Shown here piece after piece: positions 30,528 through 35,125 of a stretch of DNA of 35,125 nucleotides. The stretch comes from DAOTTW01 sp034437615 (GTDB taxonomy: Bacteria; Chloroflexota; Anaerolineae; Aggregatilineales; Phototrophicaceae). The stretch covers positions 1 to 35,125 of the forward strand of contig DAOTTW010000244.1 of NCBI GenBank assembly GCA_034437615.1, given 5' to 3'. Positions within the stretch are counted from its first letter, which is position 1. Each line of letters begins with the position of its first letter. The notes under the pieces are model-generated. The model was not told the origin of the DNA and ran no database searches. It was given only the letters and a program-made list of their open reading frames with translations. Both the position numbers and the translations under genes were made by a program.

Positions 30528-33137
30528 ATGCAAGCCGAAACTGAACAGGTCCGCCCTGCACAACTCTTCGTGATTTCATATCTGGACTGGGAACGGGAGG
30601 GCGCTAGCTCGTTTGAACTGCAACGGGCACGCTTGCTGGACCAGCTTTCTAAGCTGACCGCAATGCAAGAGACGTCAGAAGGCCAGTCGCGACCCGGTAC
30701 TTACGTCCTGTTGGGGGGACAAACAATTATCTTAAGCGATATTGCCGCTATCCACCCCAACTTGTTGACGATGCTGGTGATTTTCAACGCTAGCGGCAAG
30801 CTGGGCACCGGCCCCTGGTACGTACAGACCGACCCCATGCTGGTTAGCGGTGAATCGCTGGTGCGTAACTTGCTGATTGGCGCTACGGACGTGATGCGCT
30901 ATGGCGTGAGGCCGCTATCTATCGTGTACCTGCCGGATGGCAAGCAGTACCCGGCGCAGCTACCACAGATTTTGCACGGCTTCGGCCTGCACGCCATCTT
31001 ATTTCATGCGGATCACAGCACTATCAGCGTGCCGTTTATGTGGCGTGCGCCGCAGGGTAGCGCTGTACTGGTTGTGCCGTATCGCTCACAGGGGAACGCG
31101 CAGCAAGCCCGCGATCAGCAACAGCAGGTGATGCCGGATGGCCCTTTTTTATGGTTGAACGACGACGCCCTGAACAACAAGGCGGATGTGGCGCGTGCGG
31201 CGGCGCAATCGTCGCTAGATGCCTATGTGCAGTCGTTACGTAAGCAACTGCCGGATGAGATGCGGCCACGCACACACGGCGAGCTACGCCTGAGCGCTGG
31301 ACCGTTGCCCGATGGCCAGTTTTCGGCGCGGTTGGTGCTCAAGCAGGCACATCGGCAACTCGAAAATCGCCTGACGTATCTGGTGGAGCGCTTGCTGGCG
31401 TTGGCGATGACGGAGGGCCGCTTTGTGAATGCCGAGACGCAGCGCGTGTTGCTGGACCATGCATGGCGCTTGCTGTTGCAAAATCAGGCACGCAAGACGA
31501 TTAGCGGCGCTGTGGGCGATCTGGTACAGGCCCATACCCTGCTACGCAAGCAGCAGATTACCGATGTCAGCGATCATATCGTACAGACGGCGCTGGATGC
31601 ACTACCCGGTATACCGCATAAGCAAACGGCGCTGGCTGAATCAGACGATTTAGATGCGGATGCTGACAATAAAAATAAGAAAAAGAATAAAGAGAATAAA
31701 AACAAAAAAGAGAATAAAGAGAATAAAGAGAATGCGGCGGCTGATCCGACAGGCGATGGCACAAGCGCACAGAGCGCATCACAAAAGACGTATGTCGTGG
31801 TCTGGAATCCGCACGGCTTTGCCTGTACACAGGTGATTGATTGCGGCTTGCAATTGCCGGATGATATGCAGCCGCTAGCCCTGCACACACCGGACGATGT
31901 GCCGGTTGCGTTTTCGTGGGACGCGGGTTCGGCTAGGTATAGCGGGCGCTTGTATTTTCGTGCTGAGGTGCCGCCTGTGGGCTATGCGGTCTATACGCTG
32001 CACCTGACCGACGCTGAGACACCGGAGCAATACCGCAAGCATAATTCTGAGGGGCGCATCATCGCCAGCCCAACCGGAGAGACCTTCGGCGTCGAAGATC
32101 GGCGCATCACCTGGGGCCGGGGCGGGCAGACCATTAGCGACGTGCTGACGTTTCAGGATGGCGGCGACGCGGGCGACGCGACCGCGTACCGTAAGCCACA
32201 ACAGGATTATCTGGTGTCTGCGGTGCTGACGGACAGGGTGAAAACGGTTTCAACAGCCGTGTATGAGCGCATTATCTTTCGCCATCGGATGCGCATTGCA
32301 CCAGAATTAACAGGGAGTGTGCGGCGGCGTGGCTTGCGCGTGCTGGATATTACGACCAGCGCGACTTTCTACGATACGCTGCCGGGGGTGCATCTGCGGA
32401 CGTTTTTCAGCAATGCCGCCAGCGATCACCGGCTGCGCGTGCATATCAATACCGACATGCAGAGCGATGAAATCTGGGTGGATGCGCCCTTTGCGCTGGG
32501 GCGGCGGCTGATGGACGACTTTAAGGGCCAGAATCAGGCCATGCACAGCCTATGTGCGCTACAAGACCAAAATCAGCAGCGGGCGCTGGCCTTGCTGACA
32601 CGTGGCTTGCCAGAGTTTGAGGCAATCAAGGCGCAGGATGGCCGCACACAGCTCGCGCTGACGTTGCTGCGCTCTGTGGGTTGGCTGGACGCTGCGCAAA
32701 CGCAACGGGCTGTAGGTGCACAGATGCACCGCGATATAACCGCTGAATATCTGCTGCTGCCACAAGCAAAGCTGGACCCGGCGGCACTCTGGCAGGCATC
32801 GCAGGCCTATCAGATGCCGCTGCAAGCCTTCCAGTATGATAACGCGCCGCAGACCGATGGGCAGCGCCAGCATAGCTATTTGCGGATTGCGGATGAGCGC
32901 GTGATCTTATCCGCATTGAAGCCGCCGCAGCATGTCGATGGCTGGGTTGTACGCCTCTTCAACCCAACCACCGAGCCGTTGCTGACGAATCTGGCCCCCT
33001 CTGGCACGCTGGCAGGCGCGGAAATGCTGAATATGGCCGAAGCCGTGCAGGATGAGATCGAAGTTCGGCAAAACCGCGTCAATGTGCGCCTAGAGCCGCA
33101 ACAGGTGCAGACGATCCGCCTGCGCTTTGAACACTAG
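30528..33137 (+). CDS. GH38 alpha-mannosidase-like protein with eroded active site
   Basis: This 869-residue protein follows the bacterial GH38 layout. The N-terminal barrel-like domain includes GPWYVQTDPMLVSGESLVRN (94-114 region) and YLPDGKQYPAQLPQILHGFG, followed by a helical bundle (about 280-350) and a C-terminal beta domain (KTYVVVWNPHGF to the end). The metal and catalytic motifs are changed. Where the family has HTHWDRE this protein has YLDWERE (Tyr18, Asp20, Glu22). In PDSFGH only the Asp survives (Asp137, then GKQY). The NHPHD-type ligand motif is NQARK (319-323). The frame is intact over the full length. It is a likely pseudoenzyme or a protein with a new metal or function. A Lys/Asn/Glu-rich insert (about 380-403) separates the helical and beta parts. 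No signal peptide, so cytoplasmic. It converges on the response regulator with 3 bp between stops. Confidence 0.88.
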   Translation: MQAETEQVRPAQLFVISYLDWEREGASSFELQRARLLDQLSKLTAMQETSEGQSRPGTYVLLGGQTIILSDIAAIHPNLLTMLVIFNASGKLGTGPWYVQTDPMLVSGESLVRNLLIGATDVMRYGVRPLSIVYLPDGKQYPAQLPQILHGFGLHAILFHADHSTISVPFMWRAPQGSAVLVVPYRSQGNAQQARDQQQQVMPDGPFLWLNDDALNNKADVARAAAQSSLDAYVQSLRKQLPDEMRPRTHGELRLSAGPLPDGQFSARLVLKQAHRQLENRLTYLVERLLALAMTEGRFVNAETQRVLLDHAWRLLLQNQARKTISGAVGDLVQAHTLLRKQQITDVSDHIVQTALDALPGIPHKQTALAESDDLDADADNKNKKKNKENKNKKENKENKENAAADPTGDGTSAQSASQKTYVVVWNPHGFACTQVIDCGLQLPDDMQPLALHTPDDVPVAFSWDAGSARYSGRLYFRAEVPPVGYAVYTLHLTDAETPEQYRKHNSEGRIIASPTGETFGVEDRRITWGRGGQTISDVLTFQDGGDAGDATAYRKPQQDYLVSAVLTDRVKTVSTAVYERIIFRHRMRIAPELTGSVRRRGLRVLDITTSATFYDTLPGVHLRTFFSNAASDHRLRVHINTDMQSDEIWVDAPFALGRRLMDDFKGQNQAMHSLCALQDQNQQRALALLTRGLPEFEAIKAQDGRTQLALTLLRSVGWLDAAQTQRAVGAQMHRDITAEYLLLPQAKLDPAALWQASQAYQMPLQAFQYDNAPQTDGQRQHSYLRIADERVILSALKPPQHVDGWVVRLFNPTTEPLLTNLAPSGTLAGAEMLNMAEAVQDEIEVRQNRVNVRLEPQQVQTIRLRFEH
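31668..31733 (+). repeat. Purine-rich coding low-complexity repeat
   Basis: A 66-bp run made almost only of A and G, with repeats of AATAAAGAG and close variants, encodes a Lys/Asn/Glu tract (KNKENKNKKENKENKE-type). It lies between the helical and beta parts of the GH38-like protein and is strikingly AT-rich compared with the flanks. Confidence 0.9.
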
Positions 33138-33140
33138 CCG

Positions 33141-33899
33141 CTAAACCGAAGCCTTCTGGCTCAGGCTGCCACCAAGCGAGTCCCGCTCGTCGCCTTCTGG
33201 TGGTCGGATGGTGAACATGTAGCCGACACCACGCTCGGTACGGATGTAGTGCGGGTGGTGTGAATCGGCCTCCAGTTTGCGGCGCAGGCGGTGCATATGC
33301 ACGCGCAACGTATCCTCGAAGACTTCATCCGATGGCCACACACGGGCGATCAGCACCCGGTTTTCTACCACGCGCCCCGCATTGCGCAGCAGCACATGTA
33401 ACAAGATGGATTCCGTTGGCGTCAGGCCGATGGATTTGCCGTTGAGCACAATACGGTTGTGTGCGAAGTCAATTTGCAGGTATTCGTCAATTTTGATGAT
33501 GGGTTCGCTGGCATAATCCAGGCTGGGCATCCGCGAGAGCACCACCTGTACACGCGCTTCAAGTTCACGCGGGTCGAAGGGCTTCACGATGAAATCCTCG
33601 GCGTATTTTTTCAAGCCCTGCACGATGATGTCGGTTTCGCTTTGCCCCGTGACGAAGATAATCGGCACATCGGCCATCATCTTCAGTCGATTGGCGACCT
33701 CGAAGCCGTGCATGGTCGGTAAACCCAGGTCAATCAGCGCGATGTGTGGCAGCCCGCTTTGCTGAACGAAGGTGATCGCCTCCGGGCCGTCTTCAAAGAC
33801 GCTGACATCGTAATTTTGCTCTGTCAAGAAATCCACAATCATGCGGCTAAATTCTTCGCTGTCTTCAACGAGCAGCACTTTGCTTTTTTTCTTCTTCAT
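33141..33899 (-). CDS. OmpR-family response regulator
   Basis: The ATG at 33899 (252 residues) is preferred: AAAGGA lies just upstream and would be coding if the ATG at 33920 were used. The receiver is intact: Glu12-Asp13, phospho-acceptor Asp57 (LIDLGLPTMHGFE), Thr84 (FVTGQ) and Lys106 (VKPFDPRE). The C-terminal winged helix (about 135-235) is of OmpR/PhoB type (LTPTESILLHVLLRNAGRVV, then RVHMHRLRRKLEAD and RGVGYMF). It should bind DNA when phosphorylated. No partner kinase is adjacent; the soluble histidine kinase at 1784-3376 is a possible but unproven partner. Confidence 0.96.
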   Translation of the reverse strand: MKKKKSKVLLVEDSEEFSRMIVDFLTEQNYDVSVFEDGPEAITFVQQSGLPHIALIDLGLPTMHGFEVANRLKMMADVPIIFVTGQSETDIIVQGLKKYAEDFIVKPFDPRELEARVQVVLSRMPSLDYASEPIIKIDEYLQIDFAHNRIVLNGKSIGLTPTESILLHVLLRNAGRVVENRVLIARVWPSDEVFEDTLRVHMHRLRRKLEADSHHPHYIRTERGVGYMFTIRPPEGDERDSLGGSLSQKASV

Positions 33900-34006
33900 G
33901 TCTGATCCTTTATCTTTCAATACGATCTGGGCTGCCGGATGACGATACAGGCGTGTCAGGCTGTATTACTGGTCTTAGGGATGAACGAAAACATACCGAT
34001 ATGATC

Positions 34007-34063
34007 GTAGAGACACGGCAGGCCGCGTCCGCTATCTGCGGACGCCAGGAATGGCGTCCCTAC
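34007..34063. repeat. GTAGGGAC modular hairpin element, inward form, in a 392-bp gap
   Basis: GTAGAGAC (34007-34014) and GTCCCTAC (34056-34063) are terminal inverted repeats with one mismatch around a 57-bp element. It can fold as GCGTCCGC-TATCT-GCGGACGC (34025-34045) or, exclusively, as GGACGCCA-GGAA-TGGCGTCC (34040-34059). It lies in the divergent gap 33900-34291 between the response regulator and the GT51 gene. The rest of that gap (34064-34264) is AT-rich with a TATACA/TACAAT stretch (34239-34246) that may be a -10 for the GT51 gene; no gene is visible there. Confidence 0.82.
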
Positions 34064-34291
34064 AAAAATCATCCAAATCCGTTTTCATTTCTCCATTAGC
34101 TGACCACAACAGGCAGCAGGCGAGCGACAATAGTAGAATAAACTGTAACGAATATACACCAGATGTAATGTTAAGTCAAAAACAAATGTCGTAATTTTCC
34201 CCAATCTTAAGCCTTGTGTGGCAAACAATAACATTCAGTATACAATGGGTACGGATTGTTGTTCATGCAGGTTGTCAAAGGTCGCTGTTTT

Positions 34292-35125
34292 ATGCCGTCC
34301 GTTGCACACATTATTCGTCGTCGTCGTGGGCGCAAGGTTCGCCGCACTGAAACGCGCTCTCGCAGCCGCTTGTGGTTGCTGCTGCTGGCGGCTGTGCTGC
34401 TGCTGGCGCTGGTCATCCCGCTAGGGACGATTTTCGGGCTGGCAAGCTATCTGTATGCGCTGGCTGTGGATACGATGCCATCCCCAGCAGAGACGGTCTA
34501 TCTGGACCCCATTATTGGCCCGACAGAACTGTATGATCGCGCTGGGTCTACGTTGCTGTATGTGGTCGAGGACCCGCTTGGTGATGAGCGTGCCTGGGTA
34601 GAGCTGGATAGCTTGCCGCCCTATGTGGTGCAGGCGACGCTGCAAATGGAGGACCCGGATTTTCTGACGGCCAACGTCGCGGACGAAGCCTATACGACGA
34701 GTGAAACCCTCAGCCGCTTGTGGCGCTATATTCTGGATGTGCCACAGAGCCGCGACACGTCGTTGGTCGGGCGTTTGGCGCGTAATGCGTTGATTCCGGC
34801 AGCAGAGGGCAGCGCGTTGGATCAAACGCTGTTAGAAATCGCGCTGACGACCGAGGCCACACGCCGCTACGACGCCGAAGCGCTGATTGAATGGCACCTG
34901 AACACGAATTACTACGGCAACGACGCCTACGGTATCGAAGCCGCCGCACAGGTGTATCTCGGCAAATCCGCCCGCGACCTGACGCTAGATGAGGCGGCGC
35001 TGCTCGCCGCTATCCCACCCGCGCCACAATTCAACCCCTTCGATAATGAAGTCGCGGGGCGTGGCCGGCAATTAGACCTGCTGCGCACGCTGGCTAACGG
35101 TGGCTTCATCACCGAAGCGGCCTTC
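34292..35125 (+). CDS. GT51/PBP1-type protein, N-terminal part, runs off the window
   Basis: The frame is open to the last base, so the C-terminus is missing. I start at ATG 34292 (AAAGG about ten bases upstream, and MPSVAHIIRRRRG is a natural basic N-terminus); ATG 34265 in frame is possible. A basic N-terminus and one membrane segment (about residues 29-55) precede a glycosyltransferase 51-like domain. The first catalytic Glu is kept in LQMEDPDF, and the later motif EWHLNTNYYG to YLGKSARDLTLDEAALLA matches the conserved GT51 end. In between, the GGSTITQQ motif is replaced by DTSLVGRLARN and the usual ED-x-x-F-x-x-H pattern lacks its His, so activity is uncertain. A transpeptidase domain may follow beyond the window. 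Confidence 0.88.
   Translation, partial: MPSVAHIIRRRRGRKVRRTETRSRSRLWLLLLAAVLLLALVIPLGTIFGLASYLYALAVDTMPSPAETVYLDPIIGPTELYDRAGSTLLYVVEDPLGDERAWVELDSLPPYVVQATLQMEDPDFLTANVADEAYTTSETLSRLWRYILDVPQSRDTSLVGRLARNALIPAAEGSALDQTLLEIALTTEATRRYDAEALIEWHLNTNYYGNDAYGIEAAAQVYLGKSARDLTLDEAALLAAIPPAPQFNPFDNEVAGRGRQLDLLRTLANGGFITEAAF

Overview
The window looks like a piece of the chromosome of a Chloroflexota bacterium, probably of the class Anaerolineae. This is inferred from gene style and not from any marker gene. The signs are an Uma2 endonuclease, a giant cyclase-ATPase-TPR protein, several GT39-like membrane glycosyltransferases with an extracytoplasmic tail, a PknB-type kinase with an external domain, a receiver-roadblock protein, a FesM-like iron-sulfur membrane protein, LysM-M23 and GT51 wall enzymes, and intergenic elements built on GTAGGGAC. 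Base composition is moderately GC-rich and even. I see no tRNA, rRNA, CRISPR array, transposase or phage gene.

Layout. 1-334: the 3' end of an Uma2 gene, a 12-bp tandem repeat across its stop codon, and a small element with 9-bp terminal inverted repeats. 371-6964 (+): an unknown cytoplasmic protein, a GAF-PAS histidine kinase, and a 1185-residue cyclase-like/NTPase/TPR signalling protein. 6968-14314: envelope and transport genes on both strands (a polytopic membrane protein, a GNAT acetyltransferase, a DHA2-type MFS exporter and two GT39-like proteins). 14434-18639 (+): a Tat-exported metallo-beta-lactamase-fold hydrolase, a HEAT-repeat protein and a P1B-like ATPase without the CPx motif. 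18773-22438 (-): a LysM-M23 peptidase, a FesM-like protein and a small exported protein. 22554-23933 (+): two tandem paralogous secreted proteins behind an extended -10 promoter that abuts a 17-bp palindrome. 23936-30286 (-): a flippase directly abutting an M28 lipoprotein peptidase, a transmembrane Ser/Thr kinase, and a degenerate-receiver/roadblock protein. 30528-33137 (+): a GH38-type protein with its catalytic motifs eroded. 33141-33899 (-): an OmpR-type response regulator. 34292 to the end (+): the N-terminal part of a GT51/PBP1-type protein.

How they may work together. Two themes dominate: cell-surface and glycan assembly (GT39-like proteins, flippase, M23, GT51, M28 lipoprotein, secreted paralogues) and signal transduction (histidine kinase, cyclase-NTPase, Ser/Thr kinase, roadblock protein, OmpR regulator). 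No single large operon joins them.

The most unusual items are proteins that keep a family's fold but lack its signature active residues: the GH38-like protein, the P1B-like ATPase, the receiver-roadblock protein, the GT51 domain, one GT39 protein and the cyclase domain. Next come a modular GTAGGGAC hairpin family in four intergenic gaps and a cluster of short tandem repeats, most of them in frame inside genes.
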